Assembly: GCF_001411555.2 (NCBI RefSeq)
Contig: NC_049905.1
Span: 15,004,586-15,068,585 of the forward strand
Reading direction: 5' to 3'
Source of the DNA: Juglans regia
Taxonomy: Eukaryota; Streptophyta; Magnoliopsida; Fagales; Juglandaceae
DNA length: 64,000 nucleotides
A program made the position numbers and the translations under genes. Below, piece after piece: positions 44,886 to 56,260 of this stretch. Position 1 is the first letter of the stretch; the number at the start of each line of letters is the position of its first letter. The notes under the pieces are model-generated. The model ran no database searches and was not told the DNA's origin. It saw only the letters and a list, made by a program, of their open reading frames with translations.

Positions 44886-46731
44886 TGTGACGGCCCCAGA
44901 TTCCGCTTGGGATCAGACGGACATTTGAAGCGTCGAGACATGCAACACAAGGTTACATGCCCCCGTTCATGACATATAAGATGCAATATTTCTAACATGC
45001 ATATAGCATTATGCAATATTCGCAGCGGATAATTTTTTTCTTTAGCAATACTATGCACCAAACTAAAATATCTCAAATACTTAAAATATACTCCATACTT
45101 AACGACATGTTAAACAACTAAGATCACAATAATAGTCCATAAGGTTGTAATCAAAAGAGTTCTGGAGATTGAACTCCATAAATACAAGTAGTAATCTGAG
45201 GTAACTACTGTACTACCATCTACGTCGCACCATCGCTTAGTTGACCATTTCCAGTTGGTTGATTCCCGGTTCTCTTTCAGATTCTATAACAAAATCTACC
45301 ATTCGGGGGGAATGGTAGTTGGGACTACCACAGTGAGATTTGATTACAAATCTCAGCAAGTTAACAGAAAACTTCCACACAGGTTAATGATGCATGCATG
45401 GCAGTAAAAGCATGAATACATAATCAAATCATAAGTAATCATAGAAAAACTTGACATACAACATAACATAACTGGCATAACTTAAACTGAAACTGAAGCT
45501 TAGCATGAACGTGACTTGAAACATAACATGAACTTGAAATATAACATGAACTTGAAACATAACATGAACATGAACATGAACATGCATAATTTGAACATGA
45601 ACTTGAGCATGACATAACATTAATGTGAACTTGGAACATAACGTAAACGTGAACATAACATAACATGAACTTGAAACATATTCTTGTCTCATGGGATTAC
45701 CATGATTGCGTGAACGTAAACTTGAACATAACATAACGTAAACTTGAAATATGACTTGAACGTGAAATACATGAATTTGAAATCTTATTCAATAGACTAA
45801 ATCATTAGAGTGACCATATGGGTGCTACACAGGTCCCCTTGAGCCGTGTGTCCCTGCCGATTACCGCATCACATCACAGGTTTCTATACCAGCTGTGAGT
45901 GCGTTAATACGTACTCCACAGTTGTTGTGGCCCCACGTATTTTACATGTCACAATTGCTGTATCTCACGTAGTGTATGCTCCACAGTTGTTGTGGCCCCA
46001 TGACTTATCTGTTTGTGCCACACTTGTTGTGGACACACGTAACATAATGTGTGGCACCATCGGCGTTAGTGCCTGGTGCGCTCCGGTGACCAGCTAATTA
46101 GAGCATTGGCAATGGCTAGGCCATTGCCAAGTCCAAATTTTAGCTAAAAGTACAAGTTTTGACTATAACTTTAACTTTTGGCTAGGTATGTTCACATTGG
46201 ACTAGCCATCTTAAAGTCAAATTAATAATATTATATTATATATTTTAATAATATTTTATATATTTTTTTATATTTTACAAATACACTTCATATATTAATT
46301 AATAATTTACATTTTACTTAAAATTATTTTTTCCCAACTATTTGTTTCCTCAACCTAATATTAATTAACATTTCATACTAATGTTAACCGAATTTTTTTA
46401 ACCACATCCATTATAATATCACTTCCAATAAAATTGCAAGTGTAATCAAATCTCACAATGAATCATGTGGACATCAAAATTGTGTGAGAGAGAGATAGAG
46501 ACCTGATGAACAAAGGCATTCAAAATTTAGCAACACAGTCCCATAAATAGTCCACCAACACAGTCTCATATCCATATCCATAAAAGTTACCAAAACTGTC
46601 CACAAATTACCAACAAAGATAATATCCACAGTCCACGAATTTAGTTGCTACCCAGCCACATATTTATCCAGCCCACATGTGACTGGGCAGCCACTAATTC
46701 TCAAAAAAATTAGTTCTATAAATATTACAAG

Positions 46732-47795
46732 TTAGATATCTACATAGTAAGGTGTCGAAGGAGAGTTAGATCTACCTCCGGAATGGGACTTCGAATCCTC
46801 AAAAATTGCAACTTGAATATTATGAAAATATTCTTGTTGCATGGCATTCATGCCACGTAGATCTAACATCATCATCTTGCCTTCAAATTTCTTCTTCTCT
46901 AGTTCAAACTTCTTCTTCTTTAGTCAAATATTTTCTCACTTTTTTCGTCTGCCTTGAGTTGAGCATTTCTCCACTCTTCCATGGTCGTGGCTCTATCCTC
47001 GGTCATTTTAGCTAAGGAAATGCTGATCTCAGACTCTTTGCCTTCCATCGACTTCGGCTTCCTCTCCCTTTCTTTCTCAATTTTTTTGCCTAGAGGTCTC
47101 TCAGCAAAGACCTCTATGTTCTCCTCCACCGTGTCAAGAGTAGCTTCACCTTGTGGCCTTCTCCTCGTCCCAAGGGTGGAGATGTGTTGTTGCCATTTCT
47201 GTTGGTGTCTCAGAAGACACCAACAGTGCTCCATTGTGAAGTTACTCTTCTCTATCTCTTTATACATAATTTTTGCCTTCTCAATCTACAAATACATAGG
47301 AATATTGTTAGTTCATAAATCAGTCCTACATGTTTGTGAAAATTAAAGGAAAATGTTACATACCTTATCTTGCTCCGTTGCACCACTCGGATGCAATGAC
47401 TCTACTTGTGCTAAAAATGCACAAAACTTATTTGTGCATTTCTGAATCGAGGACCACCGATTCATCAAAGAAACTACAGAACGGTTCACATTGTTCTGTT
47501 TTTTATATTCATGATAAAATTCTTAAATTCTTTCCCACATTTGAGTGGACTTTTGATCAGTACCCTTTATTGCATAGATACTAATGTTGAGCCAAGCTGA
47601 GACGAGGAGGTTATCCTCCTCTGCAGTGAAAGATGCACCCCTTTGAACTTTTTTTGGAGGTTGCCTCTTTTCACCGTCATTGAATGTTGCTTGGAGCACA
47701 ACATTAGAATGTTGCGTCGGGGTGCTATTACAACCCTCTCCTCCACTTTGTAATAGAGTGGTGAAGAAGGGATCATCATCAATTTGTGTGCCCAT
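46732..47795 (-). pseudogene. PIF/Harbinger ORF1 (Myb/SANT-like DNA-binding protein)
   Basis: The minus-strand ATG at 47795 begins MGTQIDDDPFFTTLLQ. The Myb-like domain follows (RGASFTAEEDNLLVSAWLN, then KGTDQKSTQMWERI). A TAA stop near 47523 interrupts the sequence. In the same frame it goes on with EYKKQNNVNRSVVSLMNRWS and CTNKFCAFLAQVESLHPSGA. An intron of 78 bases is visible (47286-47363, GTATGT...TTTGTAG). Exon 2 encodes MYKEIEKSNFTMEHCWCLLR and the charged NAM-associated-type C-terminal domain. A frameshift near 46922 leads into LKKKKFELEKKKFEGKMM and a stop at 46732-46734. Such ORF1 proteins act together with a separate transposase in this superfamily. That partner is missing here. About 330 residues without the lesions is a normal length. 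Confidence 0.8.
47364..47366 (-). other. ORF1 splice donor context
   Basis: On the minus strand exon 1 ends GATAAG directly before GTATGT (47363-47358). The acceptor TTTGTAG lies at 47286-47292. Joining them keeps the ORF1 frame, with an aspartate-lysine pair before and ATTGAGAAGGC after. Confidence 0.65.
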
Positions 47796-47908
47796 CCTTG
47801 AAAAATATTACATTTTCAAGGAGTTAGAAATATGTAGAAAAATATTACATCATCAATTTGTTTGGATAAGCTGGTTTGCAAAGAAAAACAGAAACACAAA
47901 TCAACTTC

Positions 47909-47955
47909 TTGTTCTGTTTTGCAAAGAAAAACAACAATTTTGCAAAACAGAACAA
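47909..47955. repeat. 17-bp perfect hairpin in ORF1 upstream region
   Basis: TTGTTCTGTTTTGCAAA (47909-47925) is the exact reverse complement of TTTGCAAAACAGAACAA (47939-47955), with a 13-base spacer. The arm sequence recurs at 47982-48000, and a related TTTGCAAAGAAAAACAG occurs at 47875-47891. It lies just upstream of the ORF1 start on the minus strand. Confidence 0.75.
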
Positions 47956-48019
47956 TGCAAAACAGCAACAAAAATAAGTCTCTTGTTCTGTTTTGCAAAG
48001 AAAAACAGCAACTTTGCAT

Positions 48020-48954
48020 TGAAAGAAAACTCTGTTTTTGGTTGTGGAGTCAGAAAAGTGGCTTAACGATAATAATCAATAATATATGTGGTGTTTTCCG
48101 AGATCAAATGGCATTGAAAGAAACCATCAATCGGGATAGCCACAAACGTTATATGTAGCGTCCAAGCCATTACCCACAAACATATACTACTACATAGACA
48201 CATAAATACACCCTAAAGCATGCTTACATGAAAGGAGAGAGCAAACAATAACAGCAAAGTGATAGAAAACAATAACAGAAAAATATATTTACTGCATGTA
48301 AGCATTGGGATCATTTGAAAACAGTTCTCCTATTTTTATGTGGATGGCATTTATGTACTGAAACTCTCAATTTGTACCACTCGAAAAGTCATGAAAATTA
48401 CCCAAAACACTCTCCTTTTATAGACAGATGCAGAAATCCAAATCATCCCAGTTGCTATTACTTGCTTTTCAGCATAAGGCTTTTCATGACTATTACTTGC
48501 TATATTCAACATGCCTCTTAATGCTAACCCAATCCCTTTGTGCAAGCATGATGTATTACAAATTAGAAATAAACAACAACCATATTAAGATTTTAATATG
48601 TGCAAAGCCATTGGAATCCCTCATATCCTTTCTGAGAGAGAGGGAAGAAGATTTGATACTAGCAAAAAAGGGTTCTGATAAAATTGTGCAAAGCCATAGG
48701 GTGTTCAAGCCATACACGCTGAACACACATATGTTGTTAAAATTGTTGAACACTTATGAAGCTGAACACTTATCCAAGTATTAAACTCTAAATGAAGTTC
48801 CCTGCCCATTAAGTCAGAATAATGACTATCAGAAGATTACTTTGCTTGGCTCAAGTTCTCAAACAAGTTGTTCTAGTTTGCCCATTAAACATCAGAATAA
48901 TGATTATCAAAATAATGACAATCAGAATAATGCCCATTAAACATTTGCTCTAGT
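48020..48954. other. Non-coding interior of PIF/Harbinger element
   Basis: No gene recognised. Short ORFs on both strands (for example 48315-48521 and 48428-48784) lack recognisable domains. Near 48810-48940 the words CAGAATAATGA and GCCCATTAA(A)CAT recur three times, giving a small imperfect repeat. Transposase remnants would be expected in an autonomous relative, but I cannot see any. Confidence 0.4.
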
Positions 48955-49303
48955 TTATACTATTCTAGTTGACCAAGTTTCGATCCAACCTTGGATCTCT
49001 CTCCCAGTAGGACATTACTCACTGTCTTATGATGTAGCTATTAGAAACAATGGATCAACTGCAGCTCTAATCTGTAGATCAAACTCTGGAGAAATTATTT
49101 TTACAGCAACTCAGCATATAGACTATGTCAAGTTAAATTTCGGAGAAGCCATGGCAGCTAAGTTGGCAATTGAGGAAGCTGCATATGACTTTTCTGAAAT
49201 TATTATTGAAGGTGATAGCCATGTGGTCACAAATGCTATAATTTGTCCATCAACATCTCTGGACTGGTCTATTTTCAATACCTCACAAATACAGCAATTT
49301 TAG
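48955..49303 (+). pseudogene. RNase H (RVT_3-type) fragment inside PIF/Harbinger element
   Basis: The plus-strand frame from about 48955 to a TAG at 49301-49303 encodes SYDVAIRNNGSTAALICRSN (first catalytic Asp in YDVAI), then VKLNFGEAMAAKLAIEEAAY (Glu in GEA) and IIIEGDSHVVTNAIICPSTS (Asp in EGDS). It matches the RNase H domain at the C-terminus of plant LINEs, or related host RVT_3 proteins. The last part with the final Asp is missing, and no RT is nearby. It runs opposite to ORF1. It may be a captured fragment or the remnant of a truncated LINE insertion; no poly(A) is evident. Confidence 0.7.
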
Positions 49304-49959
49304 GGAAGTCTTTCTAAAGCTGGACTACTCAGAATGTATTAGATTTCCACATTAAAAATTGGAAAAGATCCCCCAACGCAGGGCCGACTCAAATTGGAAT
49401 GTCTGGATCTCAAGTTAATACATATTGAGGTAATTTATGACTTCTGGTGATCTCAAGTTAAATATAGAGGTAATTTATGACTTCCTAATTGCTAATTAAA
49501 CTTGAGCCAATAGGTCCAAATCAAAACCCTTAATTAACACAAAAACAATAATAGCAAACAATACAAAACCAAGTATTGTATAGCAAACAGAAAAAAAAAA
49601 GAACCGAAAAAAAAAATACAAGCTCATGGGGTGTTGGCTGGCTGGACGCGATAATAAACAACCTCAGAAAAATCAGAAACTCGATTACTTCAGAAAAATC
49701 AACAACACTAATTGCACAAACTTCAGAAAAATTAGCAACTGTGTATAACCAGCTTACCCAAACAAATTCATACCCATTGCAGAAATTCACAAATTCATAC
49801 TCAAATTAATCAATACAAAGCTTACTCAAATAAAGTTTCAGTAGTTTTACCAACCCAAACCGAGAGAGAGTGCTGCTGCGTTGTTGAGCCAAGCCGATAG
49901 AGAGAGACGAAATTGCACAACCATGAAGATCGACCCAGGAACGAAGATAAAATCGATTG

Positions 49960-50235
49960 AGAAAGAGAGAAGAGGGAGAAGGGTTTCAGAAAAGAAAAAT
50001 GGTGGACGGAGAGAAGAGGGAGAGAAGAGGAAGAAGGGTTTCAGAAAAAAAAAATCGTGGACTGAGAGAAGAGGGAGAGACGAGCGACGGAGCGACGGAG
50101 AGAAGAGGAAGAAAGGTTTCAGAAAAAAAAAATGGTGGACTGAGAGAAGAGGGAGAGATGAGCTACGGAGCGAGGGAGAGAAGAGGGGCGAGGCAGAAAA
50201 AAAAAATTGCGAGAGAAAGAGGCAAAGACGAGAGA
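49960..50235. repeat. GA-rich tandem repeat near PIF/Harbinger end
   Basis: Units containing GGGTTTCAGAAAA then TGGTGGAC(T/G)GAGAGAAGAGG start near 49981, 50036 and 50114, separated by GAGAGAAGAGGGAG runs. A fourth partial unit is seen near 50190. Arg/Glu/Lys-rich ORFs on the plus strand (49881-50363) and Ser/Leu/Phe-rich ones on the minus strand derive from it. Confidence 0.6.
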
Positions 50236-53200
50236 TGAGAGACGAGGGAAACACGAGGGAAATGGAAAACGAGGGGAAAAGAGAGGAGGCAGTTGGGCGG
50301 ATAGTGATAAAATATTGTTTTGATCTTACTACAGGAGCTCGCCAACATTGGCGAGAGACTTAAAATTACTGTAGCATAAATTAGAAATTTATGCCTTTGC
50401 CGAGTCCAATGCCAGGGATTTTATCCCAAAATCTGATGCAAATTAGAGTTGGACTTGGCAATGGCTAGTCCATTGCCAGTGCCCTTAGGCCCCATTCGCA
50501 ACCTGTTGACTGTACTTCGTCAACCCAGGGAATTTCACACCTATTTAGACACTCCAGCGTGAATAAAAGAGTTCCACTAGGATATTACCCCATCCTAGCG
50601 CTTAGGGTCGTGATTGACATGAATAACTTAACTGGCATACATGACATTTCGTAACGTGACGTAACATGAATGTGACATAAAAGACAAAAGTCCTGACGTA
50701 GCATAACGTGACATGAACGTAAGATGACAGACATGACATACTTTAAGACATAAATGTAACAGAGTACATTTCATAACATGGCATATATGTAACATGCAAC
50801 ATTTCGTAACATGGCATACCATATAACAGACAACATTTCTTAATATGGTGTAACATGTAACAGTGAATATTACGTGACATGAAATAAATGTAACATATGG
50901 CATATTTAACTTAACATGACATACTTGCAATGTATAGGAATACGTGACAGAATATCTTTTGTAACAGATGAATAATTCATGACAGAATAAATTATGTGTA
51001 ACAGATAAATATGTAATGACTTGGCATGACACATATGATAACATGCATACATATAATTTAGTTCCCTTACTTATCACTCATACACATTAAATTGATAGTA
51101 AGTTAAAAGCTAACTTATCTCGATCGTCACGTGCTACTAGAATAAAGCGCAAAACACGAGGAACTGTAAGAGAGTATTCTAAAAGTTAGAAATTAATTAC
51201 TAACAATTAGAAATGTGAAAAGAGACAATTTAGAGTAAAATTACCATTTTACCCTCTACATATGGGCAAATGACCATTTTACTCCTAACTTAAGGATTTG
51301 ACATCCTAATTCCAAAAATTACCAAAATTTACACTCCTCATGTAAATTTTGTTCCAAACTCAAATATCAACTCAGAAAAATTTAAAACCAATCACAACTA
51401 TGAAAAACTCACTATGGCCGAAACTTACATAGACCATTTGTCTTGATTTTGGTTGCAATTCTTTCAAGTTTCAAAACTCATGAATAAACCAAAATCTTGT
51501 AACAAAGATCTTCATATCCTAAGTTTAAAAACACACTTAAAAAATATCCATTAAGAAAAAGCTAATTATCGACACCAAACTTTTTGTAAAAAGACCCAAA
51601 CTTTTTAACAAAAAGTAAACCTTAAATCACAAGTTTTGACCTTAATAAAAACATCTCTAAGAATTCCAAAAAATCAAATCTTACTTCTAACATATTCATA
51701 ACATCATCCTACGATCAAACATGCTTTAAATCATCAAACAAAACTCACGAAAAATCACAAAACAATACTTGGAGTTTTTGGTTTTAAACTTAGTCCAAAA
51801 CAGAAACTATTTTTCCCAACAACTTTGATCAATCTCTTGATCCATGGCTTAAAGACATGTGATCTTCAAACTAACACATCACATGGTTTAAAAATGTGTC
51901 CTAAAGGAGATCCAACCATCAAACTTAAAATCACATGGCCAAAACTCAATAAAACACGGATCTAACCCAAAAACATCAAATCTTAGGCCTAACCGAAATC
52001 CTCTTGCATAGAAAAATCATACCTTTAAAAATAATACGAAATATCTTCAAAATAACATCCTAACATGTATATAAGAGGCTTAGGATCATCATATAAAAAT
52101 ATCAAAGCCTTTGGAATAAGATCAAACCCCGAAATATTCCAACTTTCACAAAACAAAAACTGTTTTTCAACTTCCAGTTTTCAAGTTTCTAACTCTAAGG
52201 AAATCTATTATCAAAAGCTTTATCCATACTACAAAACCTCAATGAACATTCATAAACACATGCTAAAAACACTCCATAAAATTTTCGGACCAAGATATGT
52301 CCATTAGCTTGGTCAAAACTTCCAAAACATAACATACTCTCCAGTTTCACTCCCGGAATGACCTTTCCATGGTTAAAAATACTTTTGACCAATCAAATGA
52401 GCATGGAATGAGACCAACAAGATATCCACGGAAACTAGACTCAAAGAAGAACAACTTATGTGAAGTAATCAGCGTGCAAAAATACCTATAAGGGGTCGTA
52501 AATGGACACGCAAAATGTCTCGAAAATCTGCCCGAGAGAGCTCTTTTGGGTTTCTCTCTAAGAACGGGGAAAAAAAGTGATAAAATGGAATGAAAAGTGC
52601 CTTGCACGACTATAGACTCCTGGAGGGGGAAGTTGTGGGCTGGAATGACCCTTGATTGGAGGTGGCTATGTGACATAAAGTGGAGAATAGTGAGGGGCAA
52701 AGACTGCCTGTAGCAGCTGTGAAAGATGGAGGTTGATGGAGTGGATTTCTACGTCACATCAAGGCACTATTGGATGCAGCCAATGGCAGTGGATGGTCTG
52801 CCATGTGGGGGAGGAAACTTCTCCAAGAAGCTTTGCCAAGGTGGCCAATTTCGTGGGCCTTGGTGGGCCCCACCAAGTGGGCTTCAATTTGGGGTTTAAA
52901 GGGGGTTTGGTTAGGGTTTGAGATGCTATCAAGCCCAAAACCAATTTTTCTTGGCCAAATCAAATTTCCAAGGTTTAAAAGGTTGGATAATGATGTCATA
53001 ATAAGGATTTGATTAATTAATAGCATATGGAAGTGATTTAATCAAGTGATTAAACACAATGCTAGAAATCGGGTTAAAAAGGGTTTGGAGACCAACTTTA
53101 GGGTTTGGGGAAACCGTTTAGGATTTCAGTTTCAACCAAGCTTTTGGGGTTTCAATTGGATTCCAACCATTTAGGATTTTGCTAGGGTTGAAATCCTCCT

Positions 53201-53852
53201 TGGTCTGGCACAATTTAGTTGATCAGATGAAACAAAGCTTTGCTTAGGTGACATGATCTCACACCTTGACTTCCTTCACAAATCCATCTAATGGTTCCTC
53301 TTTGTACCAAGTCTCTAATATTATTCACTATGTGTGGCTAAGATCTTGCCAAGTGTCCAAATAAAACTCCTCCAACCTAATTTGGACATTTCACACTGTG
53401 ATTTTGAAAACACTGCATTGGGTGTGCTTATCGAGGTTACTATTCACTCAAAAAAATTCATAATAAACTTAGTACTGAAAAATTCTAAATATTCATATTA
53501 ACCTATAGTGAAAATCGTTTAACGAAATTCAACCCCGAAGTACCCCTAAAAATAATTTCACAATTTTCAACAGACGTTTCGTCCGGAATTATGAAAAATG
53601 GTTATTGCGCCATAAAATCCTAAATAATCCACTGAGTCTAATGGTGCAGACCATAACGCATTCTGACACTTCTAACTCCCTCAAATAATTAAACTCATAT
53701 TTCTAGCATCATAATGAGTGATAACACTGACTATGTTGACAGACTAAAACCTGTGCGATTGGTAGATTCGTAAAAACTTATGGGATTTTTAAGAGATTCC
53801 TAAAGTCAATAGAAATTCCACCAATGAATTTCTAGCGGGCTGTTACAGAATC

Positions 53853-56260
53853 CGTCTGGTACATGTGTCTCACTCCTTCATCACCTAAGACTAACATATA
53901 ACATGTTGATCACCTACTTGTGTAAACAAGCCCATACTCCGATACCAACCTTCTCTTAACCCAGCTAGCATGACTCTTCATGCTACCCATCCGTTTTGAC
54001 AGTTCTTCCCAATACTTAACACGATAAGACTCTATTCATAACTACGTCTTATGTCACGTCATATAACTCGAGACTACTCCTAAGCTACACCGTGACCTTG
54101 TCACGTCACCTGACATCCCGCTACGTCATTTCTACGCCAACTCCTAACTCATCACGAGTACGGTCCCTCACGTACTCCTGTCACATCGTAACATCTCGTC
54201 ACATTCCTGCTATACCATTCTTACACTAATTTCTCACCCATCACAAGCACAAATTCTTACACTAATTTCTCACCCTAGTCATGCTTCGTGACTTCAGGTA
54301 TGACACTTCACACATACTCCCGGCCATAAGTCAATTATGGTGACACTTGTCACCTCAGACTACAGGCCACATCACAACTACTTCGGGACACTGTTCCACA
54401 GTTCCCGACACTACTCATCACGCTCTACGCCCATCAACTATACAACCATCCTTTATCTCTGCGACACGCTACAAGGTGTATCGCTGCACCTCATGGAGTA
54501 CTGTACTCCCTTCACACATGCTACGCCACATCACCACCGTGGCATACACACCATATGGTGCATCACTCCATCACATGGATACACTCCACGTGTACTCTCT
54601 TCACACACGCTACGCCACACAGAGTACACTCCATGTATACTCTTCCCAATCCACACTGCACAACACAGTCCACAACACTACACATCACAGTTCCCCACTA
54701 TGCCCAACACTTCACATACACAACACATCATATCACCACACTACACAGCGAACTCCACAAATACTAACAGCACAGTCCACAACACTACACAGCACAATCC
54801 ACAACCTAACTATCCAACAAATAACATAAATAATGAGAGATAGAGGGTTATACCATCGACGGGGTTGACCCGTTCGTTGTTCACTGACCGTCACGGTTGA
54901 CAACGTCGGAAGGGTCGTACGTGACGGCTAACCCACGAACAGTGGTTGTTTACCTTACATGGTGGTTGTTTGGGCGTTTGGATAGCTAAGTGTTGTCTTG
55001 GAAGGGCTCATGGTGGCCTCATGGTGGCGGTGAGGAGCAAAATACGACGACGGAGCTGTGGGTTTCCAAGGGAAACCTGTGTCTCAAAGCATGGAAATGG
55101 AGGGGGAGCTTGGCTGGTCATGGGCTGGCCATGGAAGGCTTAGGGGGTTGTTGAGGAGCTGTGGTGGCGTTGGGGTGATGCCACAGTGGCCTACAGCAGT
55201 AGATCTAGGCAGTGCATGAGGGAGTCCGTGAGAGAGTGAGAGAGAGTGGGGGAGCTAGGTGGCTCGGCTGGACGTGGGGGTGGCTAGGGGAGGTCGTCAA
55301 TGAGAGGAGAAGCCTCTGGTGGTGGTGCGGTGGCCATGGGAGGCGGAGCTTGGCCGTGGGCATGGAGGAGTTGCATGCGTGCGGTCTAAGGGGAGGAGGA
55401 AGGGGAGGTTAGGGGGAGCTCATGGTGGTGCTTGGTGGCCGATTACGGCGGCGCTATGAGCTGCGCATGGTGAAGCCGTGCGTGAGGGGTTGCGTGCGTG
55501 TGTGGGAGAGAGTGGCTGCGAGGTGGGGCTAGGTTCGGTGGTGGGAGCTCGCCGAAGCAAGAGGATGCCGGTGGTAGTGGCGGTGAGCCCGGGAGGCCCA
55601 CGGCGGTGCCGGGCTGGGCTGAGGGAGAATCGGGTGAGAGGGAGGCGTACACGTGAAGGAGAGGGAGGAGAGAGAGAGGGAATAGAAAAGTGAGGGAGAA
55701 AGAGAGGGGGTTGTGTATTTAATCTAGGCCCTTCATCTTGGGATCTACTAGGCGATCTAACGGTGGGGAATTAAAACACTGATTTGAAAATGTGTAAACA
55801 TTAATTAATTAAAAGCACTAAGAGGAATTAAGGTAGAATATTATTTAAACTAAACTTTAGTTTATAAAATAATATTCCTTCATCATTAATAAAATGATGA
55901 AGCCTTATTTAATATCTTTAAAAGAATAAAACTATTTAATTAATTAGAGTTCTCAACATAATTTAAATCTCATAATATTTTAAATAGCTAAAATCATTTT
56001 AATAAATGATATTAAAATGATTTCCTACAATTATAATATTTTTGGAGCTATTCAAAAATATTATAATTGTCTTATTTAAAATCAAGCTTAGCTCAATAAC
56101 ACTGGAAATACCCCATATAAATATTTTCAGTGCATTTAAAACACTGGGCGTACTTTAGAAATCACATAATATATTTAAAATATGCCATCGAGATTTGACA
56201 AGCATAACGAAGCTCGCAGTTGAATTTGCTTATGTCAAAAAGAAGGAGCGGGGTGTTACA
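53853..56260 (-). repeat. Right part of outer solo LTR, with ACAC-rich tract
   Basis: No gene is seen. From about 54330 to 54830 the plus strand is rich in short CACA/CATCAC/ACTAC words (for example CCACAACACTACACATCACA), resembling the short-word arrays of the 3345 family LTR. From 54950 to 55700 it is G-rich, with many GGTGG and GAGAGAG words. The last 450 bases are AT-rich. ORFs such as 54337-54843 and 55478-55693 are compositional. Confidence 0.5.

Larger units (their letters stand above)
46101..50484 (-). mobile_element. PIF/Harbinger element with ORF1 only, 4384 bp
   Basis: The terminal inverted repeats are GAGCATTGGCAATGGCTAGG (left) and, reversed, GGGCACTGGCAATGGACTAG (right). They pair for about 40 bases through GCCATTGCCAAGTCCAA. 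TTA flanks both sides (46098-46100 and 50485-50487), the classic 3-bp target of this superfamily. Inside are a Myb-like ORF1 pseudogene (46732-47795), an RNase H fragment (48955-49303), a hairpin and GA-rich repeats. I find no DDE transposase, so the element is non-autonomous. Absence of the TTA-flanked insert in other LTR copies confirms the ends. Confidence 0.88.
44886..53847 (-). mobile_element. Solo LTR of the 4.5-kb Tekay-like family, carrying a PIF/Harbinger insert
   Basis: Starting TGTGACGGCCCCAGATTCC and ending GCTGTTACA, this copy matches the 3345-7883 LTR along its whole length (44886-46100 and 50488-53847), with exact GAATC duplications outside. No retroviral interior is present, so the element was reduced to one LTR, presumably by LTR-LTR recombination. 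The 4.38-kb PIF/Harbinger element sits between the GACCAGCTAATTA and GGCCCCATTCGCAACC landmarks that are adjacent in the other LTR copies. Confidence 0.9.
43106..56260 (-). mobile_element. Solo LTR (diverged Tekay-like) inside Athila element
   Basis: The insertion begins TGTAATGCCCGTCC and ends GCGGGGTGTTACA. Without the nested solo LTR at 44886-53847 it is about 4.19 kb. It shows LTR-type ends but no PBS, polypurine tract or coding region, which fits a solo LTR. Its layout (GGGGGAGGGGCATAC box, AAGACTCGTAAGC box near 43420) parallels the 3345 family at low similarity. The minus-strand start TGTAACACCCCGC supports minus orientation. The ORFs at 43519-43981 and 54337-54843 look fortuitous. Confidence 0.75.

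Noticed and set aside
49881..50363. 160-codon Arg/Glu/Lys-rich ORF
   Set aside because: Product of GA-rich tandem repeats inside the PIF/Harbinger element; mirrored by a Ser/Leu/Phe-rich ORF on the other strand.
54337..54843. 168-codon His/Thr-rich ORF
   Set aside because: Two frames of the same ACAC/CATCAC-rich tract are open over the same interval, which shows compositional origin. No domain is recognisable.
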